Positions 8,948 through 18,015 are shown, counted from the first letter of the stretch. The stretch: 64,000 nt of DNA from Bradyrhizobium sp. SRL28 (GCF_018596315.1 NZ_JAHEAG010000019.1:62001-126000), one strand, 5' to 3'. Translations and numbers: made by a program. Notes: generated by a model from the sequence alone, not told the origin.

Positions 8948-9754
8948 CTATTGCGGCGGCGCCGGCGCGGCAAAACCGTGCCCCGCGAGCGTGCGCTGGC
9001 CTTCCGCCGACAGGATGAAAAGCGCGAATTTGTAGGCCGGCGCCGAGGCGCCGTTCATCACGGTCAGTCCGTAATCGGCGCCGACCGCGAGCGCGTCAGG
9101 CAGTTGCACGATCTGTTGCGTTGGATTTTCCCGCTGCGCGGCGAGCGCATTGGTGCAATAGGTCAGGAAGATATCGGCGGCGCCTTGTGCGACGAGATCG
9201 CCATAGACCGAGCGGCCCTGCGGCGCGGGCGGGCTCGTAGGCCCACCGGTAAGCTGCAGCGCTTTCTTCTCGAGCATAGTTGAGCTGCCCGCCTTGAGCT
9301 TCTCGGCTTTGCGAAACACCTCCCAGGCGTAATCGCCTGAAGGATCGGCCTTCGGCGTCGAGGTACCGAGCTTCACCGAGGAATCGAGCATGCGGTCGAG
9401 AAGAGATGCCGGCGTGACTTCAAGGCCGGGCCGCGCCAGCGCGCACAGCCGGTTTCGCGCGAACAGCACCACAGGTCCGCTGCGCTTCTCTGCGGCCAGC
9501 GCCTGCGGGTGCTCCATGTTGGCGGAGGCAAACACTTCCGCTTTTGCGCCAGTGGCGATCTCGTCTTTCAACAGGCCGGATGCGGCGAACTTCGCCTGCA
9601 CCTTGCCAAGGCCCGCGACTTCGAAAGCGTTTGCCACCTCAGTCAGCGCCGCGCGCAGGCTGCCGGCGGCGTGGAGCAATACCGTTTCCTCTGCCATCGC
9701 AGGCGCCATCGTGACCAGGAGAACCGCAATCGCTGCCGAAAGCCGCGTCCGCAT
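8948..9754 (-). CDS. ModA-family (molybdate-type) substrate-binding protein
   Basis: 268 residues with a Sec signal peptide (ending AMAEE). The ModA pattern follows: LLHAAGSLRAALTEVA near the N-terminus, FAASGLLKDEIATGA, VFASAN, and the hinge-region FARNRLCALARPG. Family members bind oxyanions such as molybdate or tungstate in the periplasm. The start codon ATG (9754) shares bases with the TGA of the TupA-type gene (TGATG); a GTG one codon upstream is an alternative start. It is the last gene of the leftward tungstate-type operon, giving the operon a second binding protein after TupA. This copy may serve a different oxyanion or a different affinity range. Confidence 0.85.
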   Translation of the reverse strand: MRTRLSAAIAVLLVTMAPAMAEETVLLHAAGSLRAALTEVANAFEVAGLGKVQAKFAASGLLKDEIATGAKAEVFASANMEHPQALAAEKRSGPVVLFARNRLCALARPGLEVTPASLLDRMLDSSVKLGTSTPKADPSGDYAWEVFRKAEKLKAGSSTMLEKKALQLTGGPTSPPAPQGRSVYGDLVAQGAADIFLTYCTNALAAQRENPTQQIVQLPDALAVGADYGLTVMNGASAPAYKFALFILSAEGQRTLAGHGFAAPAPPQ

Positions 9755-10587
9755 CACGCGCCGGAATCGCTGGCGTTGGGATAGAACAACTGTTCGCCGT
9801 TGATCTTGTACTCGGCGATGGCCTTCTGGCCCTCCGACGACACCAGCCAGTCGATCAACTGCTGGCCGAGATCCTTCTTGACGCTCGGATGTTTTTCCGG
9901 GTTCACCAGCATGACGCCGTACTGGTTGAACAGCCGCTTGTCGCCTTCGACCGCGATCACGAGATCGCCGCGGTTCTTGAACGACAGCCAGGTGCCGCGA
10001 TCGGCGAGCACATAGGCGTTGGAGGCCGATGCGGTGTTCAGCGCCGCGCCCATGCCCTGCCCGATCTCCTTGTACCAGGGCCCTTTGTCCTTGGCGATGT
10101 CGACGCCGGCAACCTTCCAGAGGTTGACCTCCGCCTGATGCGTGCCGGATTTGTCGCCGCGCGAGATGAAGTCGGCGCCCTTGGCCTTGATCGCCGTGAG
10201 CGCTGCTGTGATGTCCTTCGTGCCTTTGATTCCGGCGGGATCGCCCTTCGGGCCGATCAGGATGAAGTCGTTGTACATCACGGGATAGCGCTTGACGCCA
10301 AAGCCTTCGGAGAGAAATTTTTCTTCCGCAGATTTGGCGTGGACGAACACCACGTCGGCATCGCCCCGGCGCGCGGTATCGAGCGCCTGTCCGGTGCCCT
10401 GCGCCACCACCTTCACGTCGATGCCGGTCTTGGCCTTGAACATCGGCAGGATGTGGCCGAACAGGCCGGAATCCTGCGTCGAGGTGGTGGACGCCACCAC
10501 GATCGATTTCTCCTGTGCGGAGGCGTGGCCTGCGAATACGAGGCTGGCGGTCACCGCAATCAGTAAACGGCGAGTGAGCATCTTCAT
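9754..10587 (-). CDS. tupA: Tungstate ABC transporter substrate-binding protein
   Basis: 277 residues from the ATG at 10587, with GGAAGGA about 8 bases upstream. A signal peptide (cleavage near HASAQ) precedes the TupA hallmark VASTTSTQDSGLF, then GTGQALDTARRGDADVV, FVHAK, DFILIGPKGDPAG and SRGDKSGTHQAE. These match the tungstate-binding branch (TupA/WtpA-like TTTTS-x-x-DSGL) rather than classical ModA. It binds oxyanion in the periplasm and delivers it to the permease encoded two genes upstream. The gap to the ATPase gene is 16 bases. Confidence 0.9.
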   Translation of the reverse strand: MKMLTRRLLIAVTASLVFAGHASAQEKSIVVASTTSTQDSGLFGHILPMFKAKTGIDVKVVAQGTGQALDTARRGDADVVFVHAKSAEEKFLSEGFGVKRYPVMYNDFILIGPKGDPAGIKGTKDITAALTAIKAKGADFISRGDKSGTHQAEVNLWKVAGVDIAKDKGPWYKEIGQGMGAALNTASASNAYVLADRGTWLSFKNRGDLVIAVEGDKRLFNQYGVMLVNPEKHPSVKKDLGQQLIDWLVSSEGQKAIAEYKINGEQLFYPNASDSGA

Positions 10588-10603
10588 GGGTATTTTCCTT
10601 CCC

Positions 10604-11332
10604 TTAAACCAATAGTTCGCCCGCGAGGAATATCTTGGCCTCGGCGGTTTGCGGCCTGTCGAAGAACGATGCGGCGGCGGCGGTCTCCACGATGCGGCCG
10701 CGGTGGAGCATGACGATATCGCCGGCGAGCCTGCGGGCCTCACCGAGATCATGAGTCGCCATCACGACCTTGATGTTGCGTTCGCTGACGGCGCGGATGA
10801 TGTCTTCCACTGCCTTGGTCGCGGTGGGGTCGAGGCTTGCGGTCGGCTCGTCCAGGAACAGCACCGCGGGATCGCGCGCGAGCGCCCGCGCCAGCGCCAG
10901 CCGCTGCTGCTCGCCGCCGGATAACCTTCGCGCGGCGCGATCCGCGAGATGACCGAGACCGACCAGTTCGAGAAGCTCAACGGTGCGGCGCGCATGCTCC
11001 GCGCGCGGGATTCCGGCGGCGCGCAGCGCGAAGCGGATATTGGCGGCAGCGCTGCGCCGGAGCATCGCCGGGCGCTGAAACACGATCGCGCGCTTCAGCG
11101 GCGGGACATTTTCCAGCCCGCCCCAGGTGATGCGCCCGCGCGAAGGCGCGAGCAGCCCCATCGCCACGCGCAGCAGCGTGGATTTTCCCGAGCCGTTGGG
11201 GCCGATCAGCATCGTGGGCGCGCCCGGCGCCAGCGTGAGCGCGATACGATCGAGGATCGTGACGGCGCCTGCCGTCACCGTGACGCCATCGAATACAATG
11301 GGCAGTTCGCTCGACGGCGCGCGCATGGTCAT
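10604..11332 (-). CDS. tupC: Tungstate ABC transporter ATP-binding protein
   Basis: 242 residues. Walker A is GPNGSGKST (about residue 45), the signature is LSGGEQQRLALARAL, Walker B is VLFLDEPTASLD, and the switch histidine is in MATHD. The size and lack of a C-terminal MOP (molybdate-binding) domain fit Tup rather than ModC. Its ATG overlaps the permease stop (ATGA at 11329-11332). It powers import through the adjacent permease. Confidence 0.88.
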   Translation of the reverse strand: MTMRAPSSELPIVFDGVTVTAGAVTILDRIALTLAPGAPTMLIGPNGSGKSTLLRVAMGLLAPSRGRITWGGLENVPPLKRAIVFQRPAMLRRSAAANIRFALRAAGIPRAEHARRTVELLELVGLGHLADRAARRLSGGEQQRLALARALARDPAVLFLDEPTASLDPTATKAVEDIIRAVSERNIKVVMATHDLGEARRLAGDIVMLHRGRIVETAAAASFFDRPQTAEAKIFLAGELLV

Positions 11333-12021
11333 CCCGCCAGTCGTTCGCCGGCGCGGCGGGCGGTCCAGGCCAGCGCGTTGACGGCGATCACGATCGCGAT
11401 CAGCACGAGGCCGAGGCCGACCGCGAGCGGCAGATCGCCCTTGGAGGTTTCCAGCGCAATCGCCGTCGTCATCGTGCGGGTAAAGCCTTCGATATTGCCG
11501 CCGACGATGATGATGGCGCCGACCTCCGCCGCCGCACGGCCGAAGCCGGCGAGCAGCGCCGTGACCAGGCTGAAACGCGCGTCCCAGATCAGCGCCGTGA
11601 CCCGGCCGAGCGGGCCGAGATTCATCGCGGTGAGTTCATCGCGATATTCGATCCAGAGATCCTCGATGGTCTGCCGCGTCAACGCGGCGATGATCGGCAT
11701 TACCAGCACTGTCTGCGCGATGATCATGGCGCGTGGGGTGAACAACAGACCGAACGAACCGAGCGGTCCGGAGCGCGACAGCGCGAGATAGACCGCGAGA
11801 CCGACGACCACCGGCGGCAGGCCCATCAGAGCGTTGAGCAGCACGATGACGCCCTGGCGTCCCGGGAATTTCGTCAGGGCGATCCAGGCGCCCAGGGGAA
11901 TGCCGATCAGCGCCGCCAGCACCACCGCGGACAAGCTCACATAGAGCGACAGCCGCACGATCGCGAACAGCGCGGGGTCGCCGCTGAGCACGAGTTGAAG
12001 GGCTGTTACGTCCTGAGGCAT
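11329..12021 (-). CDS. tupB: Tungstate ABC transporter permease
   Basis: 230 residues from the ATG at 12021; in-frame ATGs further upstream would add a tail not expected for the family, but no site has a strong Shine-Dalgarno. Five or six membrane helices are visible. The EAA loop that contacts the ATPase appears as EAA-like A-A-x-E-V-G-A (AFGRAAAEVGAIIIVGG), and the N-terminal LQLVLSGDPALFAIVRLSL is typical of TupB. First gene of the leftward operon permease-ATPase-TupA-ModA-like. Confidence 0.88.
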   Translation of the reverse strand: MPQDVTALQLVLSGDPALFAIVRLSLYVSLSAVVLAALIGIPLGAWIALTKFPGRQGVIVLLNALMGLPPVVVGLAVYLALSRSGPLGSFGLLFTPRAMIIAQTVLVMPIIAALTRQTIEDLWIEYRDELTAMNLGPLGRVTALIWDARFSLVTALLAGFGRAAAEVGAIIIVGGNIEGFTRTMTTAIALETSKGDLPLAVGLGLVLIAIVIAVNALAWTARRAGERLAG

Positions 12022-12104
12022 GGAGAATTCCGTTGAGCAAACATCTTGCGCAGATGGTACTGACATGGTCAATTTGCGGAAATGCTGCATGCGGGTGCAT
12101 ATTC
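12022..12104. promoter_or_regulatory. Divergent promoter region of the tungstate operon and its regulator
   Basis: This 83-base space separates the divergent permease and regulator genes. It holds an imperfect palindrome, CATCT-N5-AGATG, at 12042-12056, and two copies of TGCAT near 12085-12095. Either could be the operator of the adjacent helix-turn-helix protein. This is inference from position and symmetry. Confidence 0.4.
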
Positions 12105-12998
12105 ATGCCTATGCGGGAACTCCTGACGACTGACGAGGCCGCCGATTATCTGCGGCTATCGGAACGCAAGCTTTACGAACTGGTCGCGGACCGCGCCGTG
12201 CCTTGCAGCAAGGTGACGGGGCGTTGGCTGTTTTCGCGCGCCGCGCTCGACCGGTGGGTGTCCGCCGGCCTGATCGCGCCCGCGGCGCTGGCGCAGGTGG
12301 CGGCACCGCCGATCGTCGGCGGCAGCCACGATCCGCTGCTGGAATGGGCGTTGCGCGAAAGCAATTCCGGCCTCGCCAGCCTGCCCGAAGGAAGCGAGGA
12401 AGGCCTGCGGCGGCTGACCCAGGGCGAGGTGATGGTCGCGGCCATCCACCTGCACCGCCTCGACGGCGATGACGAAACGGCCAATGTCGATGGAGTCGCC
12501 GATATGCCGGGGTTGCACGATGCGGTGGTGCTCGGCTTCGCGCGGCGCGAACAGGGCATTCTCGTTGCGCCCGGCAATCCGCTGGTCTTAAGCGACATGG
12601 CCTCGATCGCCACGTCGCGCGCGCGCATGGCGCAACGCCCGGCCGGCGCCGGCGCGCAATTGCTGCTGCTCGCACTATTGGCGCGCGCCGGCATCGCGCT
12701 CGACGACCTGAAACTGGCAAAGCCCGCCTTTCCGACCGGCCCCGACATCGCCCAGGCGATACGCGCGGGCCGCATCGATTGCGGGATCGCGACGCGAAGC
12801 GTGGCGAAATCGGCCGGGCTCGATTTCCTGCCGCTCACCTGGGAACGCTTTGATCTGGTGATGCGCCAGCGCGACTATTTCATGAAGGGGCCGCAGGCGC
12901 TGTTCGCCTTCATGCGCGCGACCACCCTGCGCGACCGGGCGGCCGAGCTCGGCGGCTATGATGTCAGCGATGCCGGCGTGGTGCGGCTCGTGAATTAG
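12105..12998 (+). CDS. Helix-turn-helix regulator fused to a periplasmic-binding-protein-like domain
   Basis: 297 residues (ATG at 12105; a second ATG two codons later is also possible). Residues 1-55 form an excisionase/MerR-like HTH_17 domain (LLTTDEAADYLRLSERKLYELV, then a basic wing). The rest is a PBP-like module: RESNSGLASLPEGSEEGLRRL, VMVAAIHLHR, LVLGFARREQGILVAPGNP, GPDIAQAIRAGRIDCGIATRS. Such HTH-PBP fusions sense small oxyanions or cofactor precursors and are cytoplasmic. Placed divergently from the Tup/Mod transporter, it is probably its tungstate/molybdate-responsive regulator. It lacks the ModE winged-helix and MOP domains. Confidence 0.8.
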   Translation: MPMRELLTTDEAADYLRLSERKLYELVADRAVPCSKVTGRWLFSRAALDRWVSAGLIAPAALAQVAAPPIVGGSHDPLLEWALRESNSGLASLPEGSEEGLRRLTQGEVMVAAIHLHRLDGDDETANVDGVADMPGLHDAVVLGFARREQGILVAPGNPLVLSDMASIATSRARMAQRPAGAGAQLLLLALLARAGIALDDLKLAKPAFPTGPDIAQAIRAGRIDCGIATRSVAKSAGLDFLPLTWERFDLVMRQRDYFMKGPQALFAFMRATTLRDRAAELGGYDVSDAGVVRLVN

Positions 12999-13109
12999 GG
13001 TGCGGACTTGTAGGCGCGCAGCCAAATGCGGCCACCGCCACGCCACCAAATCGCCTAACGACTCAACGACGCCTAGTGCAGCGGGCCGCGGGCACCAAGG
13101 GAGGAATTG

Positions 13110-13508
13110 ATGGATACTCCAACGTCTGCCGCACTCGACGAGAAAACGCCTCCGCCAGAGGCGACTGTGGCGACACAACCCAGCAAAGAGAAATCGAATC
13201 CCTCCAACCCGCTGGAGATCAGCACCGAACGATTCAACTCGTCCGTCGCCCGGTTGACTACAAATTCGATAGACGAACTTCACAAGTTGGCTTTCGAACT
13301 CCAAAAAATGCAGGAATTCCTGAAGTCCGAGGTCGAAAGCGTGCAGCGCCAAATCGACAGCGCGGTGGCCGGAATCAATATCATCGTCGAAACCATCGGT
13401 CCGTGGAAAAGCATGGCGGGCTCACAAGCGCATCCGTCAGGCAATCGCAACGTCCGCGCAGGCGGACCGGCCGCCAACATTGAGCAACGCATTCGCGCCG
13501 GGCAGTAA
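13110..13508 (+). CDS. Hypothetical protein with a central coiled-coil helix
   Basis: 132 residues, with an excellent GGGAGG ribosome site 6-8 bases before the ATG at 13110. The N-terminal 40 residues are P/T/S-rich and probably unordered. A helical region at about 45-95 (SVARLTTNSIDELHKLAFELQKMQEFLKSEV, heptad-like) is followed by a short disordered tail. No signal peptide. The helical core resembles small phasin-like or granule proteins only in a general way, so I assign no function. Confidence 0.65.
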   Translation: MDTPTSAALDEKTPPPEATVATQPSKEKSNPSNPLEISTERFNSSVARLTTNSIDELHKLAFELQKMQEFLKSEVESVQRQIDSAVAGINIIVETIGPWKSMAGSQAHPSGNRNVRAGGPAANIEQRIRAGQ

Positions 13509-13641
13509 CGGGCTACAGGCGCCGCTCGGCGATATTTGCCGGCTGCGGTGGACTCTGGATGCAGCGCGTTTTCTAACAATGCCATTCTCAGTGCAGCGTT
13601 CTTTACGCGAATCGGTATCTGCTTCGCTCGAAAACGCTACG

Positions 13642-14910
13642 TTAGCGCCGCCCCGGCAGCCACGCGACAAATCCGGCCTCTTCGAGCCGCTTCATCACCT
13701 CGTTCAGATGCGCGCGGTCGCGCGTTTCGATCACGGCTTCGAGCAGCGTGCCCTTGGCCGGCAGGTCGGAGAACGTGCGCTGATGCGAGACCTCGATGAT
13801 GTTGGCGCCGGCTTCGGCGAGTAGCGCCGAGACCGCGGCGAGTTGGCCGGGCCGGTCGACGATATCGATGGCGATCTGCGTCAGCCGTCCCTCGCGCGCG
13901 AGTTCGCGGGTCAGCACCGAGGCGATCAGCCGCGTATCGATGTTGCCGCCGGTCAGCACAAGGCCGACATTGCGTCCGGCAAAACGCTCCGGCGCCGCCA
14001 GCACCGCGGCAAGGCCCGCCGCGCCGGCGCCCTCGACCACGGTCTTTTCGATCGCGATCAGCATCGCCACCGCGCGCTCGATCTGATCTTCCGTGACGAG
14101 GACGATGTCGTCGACGAGATGGCGGATGATTTCGGTGGTGATCCGGCCCGGCGCCTTGACGGCGATGCCTTCGGCGAGCGTGTCGCCGCGCATCGGCAGG
14201 CTCTCGCCCTTGATGGCGTTATACATCGAAGGATAGAGCTGTGCCTGCACGCCTATGATCTGCAACTCCGGTTTCAGCGATTTGGCCGCGACCGCCATGC
14301 CGGAGATCAGCCCGCCACCGCCGATCGGAACCACCAGCGTATCGAGCTGCGGCACGGCAGCGAGCATTTCGAGCGCGATGGTGCCCTGCCCCGCGATGAT
14401 CAAGGGGTCGTCGTAAGGGTGGATCATGGTGAGGTTCTGCGCCTTGCCATGCGTGCGCGCGAACTCGGCGGCCTCCTCCAGCGTCTTGCCGGAAATAATC
14501 GTTTCCGCGCCGTGACGCCTGGTGTTCTCGATCTTCACCATCGGCGTGCCGACCGGCATCACGATGCTCGCGGGAATAGCGAGCCTGTTGGCGTGATAGG
14601 CCACGCCCTGCGCATGATTGCCGGCCGACATCGCGATCACGCCGCGCTGTCGTTCATCCGGCGACAGCGCCAGCAGCCGGTTGAGCGCGCCGCGCTCCTT
14701 GAAGGTCGAGGTGAACTGCAGGTTCTCGAATTTGAGCCAGAGATGGCAGCCGCAGATCTCGCTCAGCGTCCGGCTCTGGTCGCATTCGGTGACGATGACC
14801 GAGCTGGAAATGGCAGCGGCCGCGGCTCTGACATCATCGTGCGTGACGGCAAGCCGGCCGGGTTCGGAAGCGTGCTGGTCCGGCGGGGCGTTTTTGGGGG
14901 CTTTCGGCAT
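13642..14910 (-). CDS. ilvA: Threonine dehydratase (threonine ammonia-lyase) with C-terminal ACT domain
   Basis: 422 residues from the ATG at 14910, with GAGG 9 bases before it; the longer open frame is unsupported. A fold-type II PLP enzyme: the PLP lysine is in STFKERGALN, the phosphate loop is the glycine run GGGGLISG, and SAGNHAQG is present. The last 75 residues form an ACT domain (LTQIAIDIVDRPGQLAAV...) that is regulatory. Converts threonine to 2-oxobutanoate plus ammonia. With a single ACT domain it belongs to the shorter class, so a catabolic role is as likely as isoleucine synthesis. Confidence 0.9.
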   Translation of the reverse strand: MPKAPKNAPPDQHASEPGRLAVTHDDVRAAAAAISSSVIVTECDQSRTLSEICGCHLWLKFENLQFTSTFKERGALNRLLALSPDERQRGVIAMSAGNHAQGVAYHANRLAIPASIVMPVGTPMVKIENTRRHGAETIISGKTLEEAAEFARTHGKAQNLTMIHPYDDPLIIAGQGTIALEMLAAVPQLDTLVVPIGGGGLISGMAVAAKSLKPELQIIGVQAQLYPSMYNAIKGESLPMRGDTLAEGIAVKAPGRITTEIIRHLVDDIVLVTEDQIERAVAMLIAIEKTVVEGAGAAGLAAVLAAPERFAGRNVGLVLTGGNIDTRLIASVLTRELAREGRLTQIAIDIVDRPGQLAAVSALLAEAGANIIEVSHQRTFSDLPAKGTLLEAVIETRDRAHLNEVMKRLEEAGFVAWLPGRR

Positions 14911-15070
14911 TTCGGGGGCCTCGTTGGGAGGCAATCGTATAGGCCTTTTCCGCTCGATCCGCCTCCTCCGAATCTCGTAAAAATCCGGCCCCATGAACAT
15001 GGGTGTCGCAAAAAGCCGCCGCGGGGTTAAACTTGCGCGGGTCGCAGGGACAGGCGGCCGGAGTTTTCAT

Positions 15071-15748
15071 ATGAATTCATTGAACGATGAGCCGAAGGTT
15101 GAGGCCATCACGGTCGTGCTGCTCGAGGACGACGCGCCGACGCTTTGGCGGCTGCAGGACGCGCTGACCAAGGCCGGATATCAGGTCAGGGCCGCCGGCA
15201 CGCTCGCTGAAGCCCGCGCCTGTCTCGCGCAAGGCGCGCCGAAAGTGCTGCTGACCGATCTGCAACTGCCTGATGGCCACGGCGTCGACCTGATCCGCGA
15301 AACCCGGCAACGTTTTCCCGACACCGAGATCATGGTGATCTCGATCCTCGGCGACGAAGAGAGCGTGATCTCGGCGATCACCGTCGGCGCCACCGGCTAT
15401 CTGCTCAAGGACGCGTTCCCGACCGATATCGCGGCCACCGTGCGCGATCTCGTCGCCGGGCATTCGCCGATCTCGGCCTCGATCGCGCGCTTCATCGTGC
15501 GCCGGACCCAGAACACGCCCGAGCCGCCGCCCGGCCCCGTGCTCAACACCGCCAGACTGACGCCGCGCGAAATCGACATCCTCTGGGGAATCGCCAAAGG
15601 TTTCAGCTACGCCGAGATCGCCAGCCATCTCGGCCTGTCGCGCCAGACCGTGCCCGGGCATATCAAGAACATCTATCGCAAGCTCGAGGTTCATACCCGC
15701 GGCGAAGCGGTGTTCGAGGCGGTCCAGCAAGGCTTGATAAAGTTGTGA
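15071..15748 (+). CDS. LuxR/NarL-family response regulator
   Basis: 225 residues. A receiver domain comes first: acidic LEDD near residue 20, phospho-acceptor aspartate in LLTDLQLPDG at about residue 63, and the conserved lysine in YLLKDA. A C-terminal LuxR helix-turn-helix follows (LTPREIDILWGIAKGFSYAEIASHLGLS). ATG at 15071; the frame upstream is open but has no ribosome site. The TGA overlaps the kinase GTG (GTGA), so the pair is coupled: the cognate DNA-binding output of the kinase that follows. Confidence 0.92.
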   Translation: MNSLNDEPKVEAITVVLLEDDAPTLWRLQDALTKAGYQVRAAGTLAEARACLAQGAPKVLLTDLQLPDGHGVDLIRETRQRFPDTEIMVISILGDEESVISAITVGATGYLLKDAFPTDIAATVRDLVAGHSPISASIARFIVRRTQNTPEPPPGPVLNTARLTPREIDILWGIAKGFSYAEIASHLGLSRQTVPGHIKNIYRKLEVHTRGEAVFEAVQQGLIKL

Positions 15749-17706
15749 ACGACCACGACGAGGACGCGACGGCGGAACAACTGCCCGCCCGCGAACGGCG
15801 GCGGCTGCAGATGCCGCGCCTGGTCCAGTACCTTCTGTTGCAGGCGGTGATCGCCGCCGCCTGCGTGCTGGCGCTTCTGCAGTCGCTGCCGAACCCTCCC
15901 GCCCAGTATCAGGTCACGGCGTTCAATCTCACCGAGGCCGGGGTCGAGCGCGCGGTGACGCTGCCGTACTTCTCGCCGTTGCGGAATGCGATGAACGATC
16001 CACCCCGCTTCACGGGACGATTTGTCCGCCCAGCCGGCGAGGCCGCGCGGGCCTGGTCGGTGTTTCTGCCGCGCTTTACCAACGGCGTCGAGGTCACCGT
16101 AAACGATGTCGTGATCCTCGATAGCCGCCGCGATCCGGCCGCCAACCGCCCCGACCGCAACACGCCGGCGATCGCCGTGATCCCCGCGTCGCTGCTGCGC
16201 GACGGCGACAACGCGATTGCGATCCGGCTGTTCATCTGGGGTCCTATCACCGGCTTTCTCGATCGCATCTGGGTCGGCCCGGACGAATTGCTGCGCCCGA
16301 GCTATGATCAGAGAACGCTGATCTTCGTCACCCTGCCAGTAGTGTTCTCGTCGTGGCAGGCGATCCTCGCGGTCATTCTCGGCATCATGTGGGTGATGCG
16401 GCGCCATGAGCCGGCCTATGGCGTGCTCGCAGCGGCGATGGCGGTCGGCGTCGGGCAGGCCTTCCTGCAGACGCCGATGGGGGAGACGCCGTTTTCAAAA
16501 CTCAATGTGATCCTGATTTCCTCGGCGCCGCTGGAAAGCGCGCTGGTGCTGACATTCGCGCTCTTGTTTTCGGGGTGGAAATGGCAGCGCTACGGCTGGA
16601 TTCTTTTCATCCCTGGCATCGCGCTGGCGCTGGGCGGCCTGTTCGGAAACCAGGCGCTGTCGCGCACGCTGTTCCTCGTGCTCGCCGTTCCGATGGTCGG
16701 CATCTCGCTGGTCATCATGGCTGTCGTCACCGCCCGCTCCGCGCTGAAACGGCAGAATGTCGCGAGCTTCCTGCTCGGCTGCGCGGTCACCATCATGCTG
16801 ACCTGCTGGATCGCCGACCTGCTCTCGGTGTTTCAGATGACGCCGAACCGCATCTTCACCGCGCGGCTGTCCTATTCGGTGATGCTGGTGGCAATCGGCG
16901 CGGGGCTGACCTGGCGGTTCGCCCGCGCGCTGAACCAGGTCGACGGCTTTGCCGGCCGCCTCGTCACCCAGGTGCGCGAGGCGGAGGAGAAGCTGAAGGC
17001 CAGCTTCGCCCGCGAGGAGGAACGCGCCCGCGCCGCGGCGCTGGCGCGTGAGCGCACGCGGCTGATGCGCGACCTGCATGACGGGCTCGGCGGCCAGCTC
17101 GTCAGCATCGTGGCCTTGAGCGAGCGCGGCAATGCCGGCGCGGGAATCGGCGATGCGGCACGCGCGGCGCTGAAGGATCTGCGCCTCGTCATCGATTCGA
17201 TGGACGACATCGGCGGCGATCTGATGCTGGCGCTGGGATCATGGCGCGAACGCGCCATGGCGCAGCTGCGTCCGCATGACATCGCGCTCGACTGGCGCGC
17301 GGTCACGCCCCAGGGCCTGCCGGTGCATCCCGAACTGCGGCCGTGGCATGTGATTCAGATCGTGCGGCTGCTGGATGAAGCCGTGACCAACGCAGTCAAG
17401 CATGCCGACGCGCGGCGTATCACCGTGAGGATCGAGACGCTCGCAGGCGCCGATGGCCTCGACCGCGGCTGCATCACCGTCGAGGACGACGGCAAGGGTT
17501 TTGAGATCGCGGCTGATGGTGCGGCGGCAGGCGCGATAAAAGCGGCGCGCGGCTTGCGCAACATGCGAAGCCGCGCGGCGCGCTGTGGCGCGGAGCTGGA
17601 ACTGAGCTCCTGCGCCCAAGCGACGCCTCAAGGGACTTATCAAGGCACGCGCGTGAGACTGACATTGCCCCACCGCTTTCCCGACAGCGACGGCGCTGCC
17701 GGTTGA
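15745..17706 (+). CDS. Sensor histidine kinase, NarX/DegS-type (HisKA_3), multi-spanning
   Basis: 653 residues from a GTG overlapping the response-regulator stop. An N-terminal membrane anchor (about 30-50) is followed by a roughly 150-residue periplasmic beta-rich domain of the 7TMR-DISM/galactose-binding type. Seven membrane helices come next (about 190-395), then a dimerisation helix with the phospho-acceptor histidine in RLMRDLHDGLGGQLVS (residue 445), and an HATPase domain with an N-box (DEAVTNAVKHA) and a G-box (VEDDGKGFEI). Autophosphorylates and passes phosphate to the preceding regulator. The ligand is unknown; DISM periplasmic domains often sense small carbohydrates or carboxylates. 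Confidence 0.9.
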   Translation: MNDHDEDATAEQLPARERRRLQMPRLVQYLLLQAVIAAACVLALLQSLPNPPAQYQVTAFNLTEAGVERAVTLPYFSPLRNAMNDPPRFTGRFVRPAGEAARAWSVFLPRFTNGVEVTVNDVVILDSRRDPAANRPDRNTPAIAVIPASLLRDGDNAIAIRLFIWGPITGFLDRIWVGPDELLRPSYDQRTLIFVTLPVVFSSWQAILAVILGIMWVMRRHEPAYGVLAAAMAVGVGQAFLQTPMGETPFSKLNVILISSAPLESALVLTFALLFSGWKWQRYGWILFIPGIALALGGLFGNQALSRTLFLVLAVPMVGISLVIMAVVTARSALKRQNVASFLLGCAVTIMLTCWIADLLSVFQMTPNRIFTARLSYSVMLVAIGAGLTWRFARALNQVDGFAGRLVTQVREAEEKLKASFAREEERARAAALARERTRLMRDLHDGLGGQLVSIVALSERGNAGAGIGDAARAALKDLRLVIDSMDDIGGDLMLALGSWRERAMAQLRPHDIALDWRAVTPQGLPVHPELRPWHVIQIVRLLDEAVTNAVKHADARRITVRIETLAGADGLDRGCITVEDDGKGFEIAADGAAAGAIKAARGLRNMRSRAARCGAELELSSCAQATPQGTYQGTRVRLTLPHRFPDSDGAAG

Positions 17707-17724
17707 GGTCTGCCCCGGCTGCCC

Positions 17725-18015
17725 TCAACGGCGGCCGACGCGGTTGACCGGACCGCCGCGGTTCATGGGTGTGCCAGGACGAACACCGACGCCCGGGGCA
17801 CCGACGCCGACACGTGCAACGCCGACGACCGGCGTCACCACCGCTGCCCTCACGACCGGCGTCGGCCGCGCCACACAGCCCTTCGGCACGCCGACCGTCT
17901 TGCAGTAAACCACCGCGGCCTGAGCCGAGCCCACACCGCCCACCGCGAACGTAGCAAGCGTCGAAACCGCCGCGAGCGTCAGACCAGCGCTCAGCCAACC
18001 TGTCTTCTTCAACAT
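17725..18015 (-). CDS. Small secreted protein with Val/Pro/Arg-rich tail
   Basis: 96 residues. A Sec signal peptide (KKTGWLSAGLTLAAVSTLATFAVGG, cleavage near AQA) is followed by a short domain with two cysteines (VYCKTVGVPKGCVARP) that could form one disulfide. The tail carries repeats of VGVARVGVGAPGVGV and ends in RNG-type basic turns. GGGAGAG lies 9 bases before the ATG. Unknown function; probably a cell-envelope protein. Confidence 0.7.
   Translation of the reverse strand: MLKKTGWLSAGLTLAAVSTLATFAVGGVGSAQAAVVYCKTVGVPKGCVARPTPVVRAAVVTPVVGVARVGVGAPGVGVRPGTPMNRGGPVNRVGRR

Noticed and set aside
13843..15030. 395-codon frame antisense to threonine dehydratase
   Set aside because: Shadow frame: residues R, H, D, Q dominate, without a recognisable fold.
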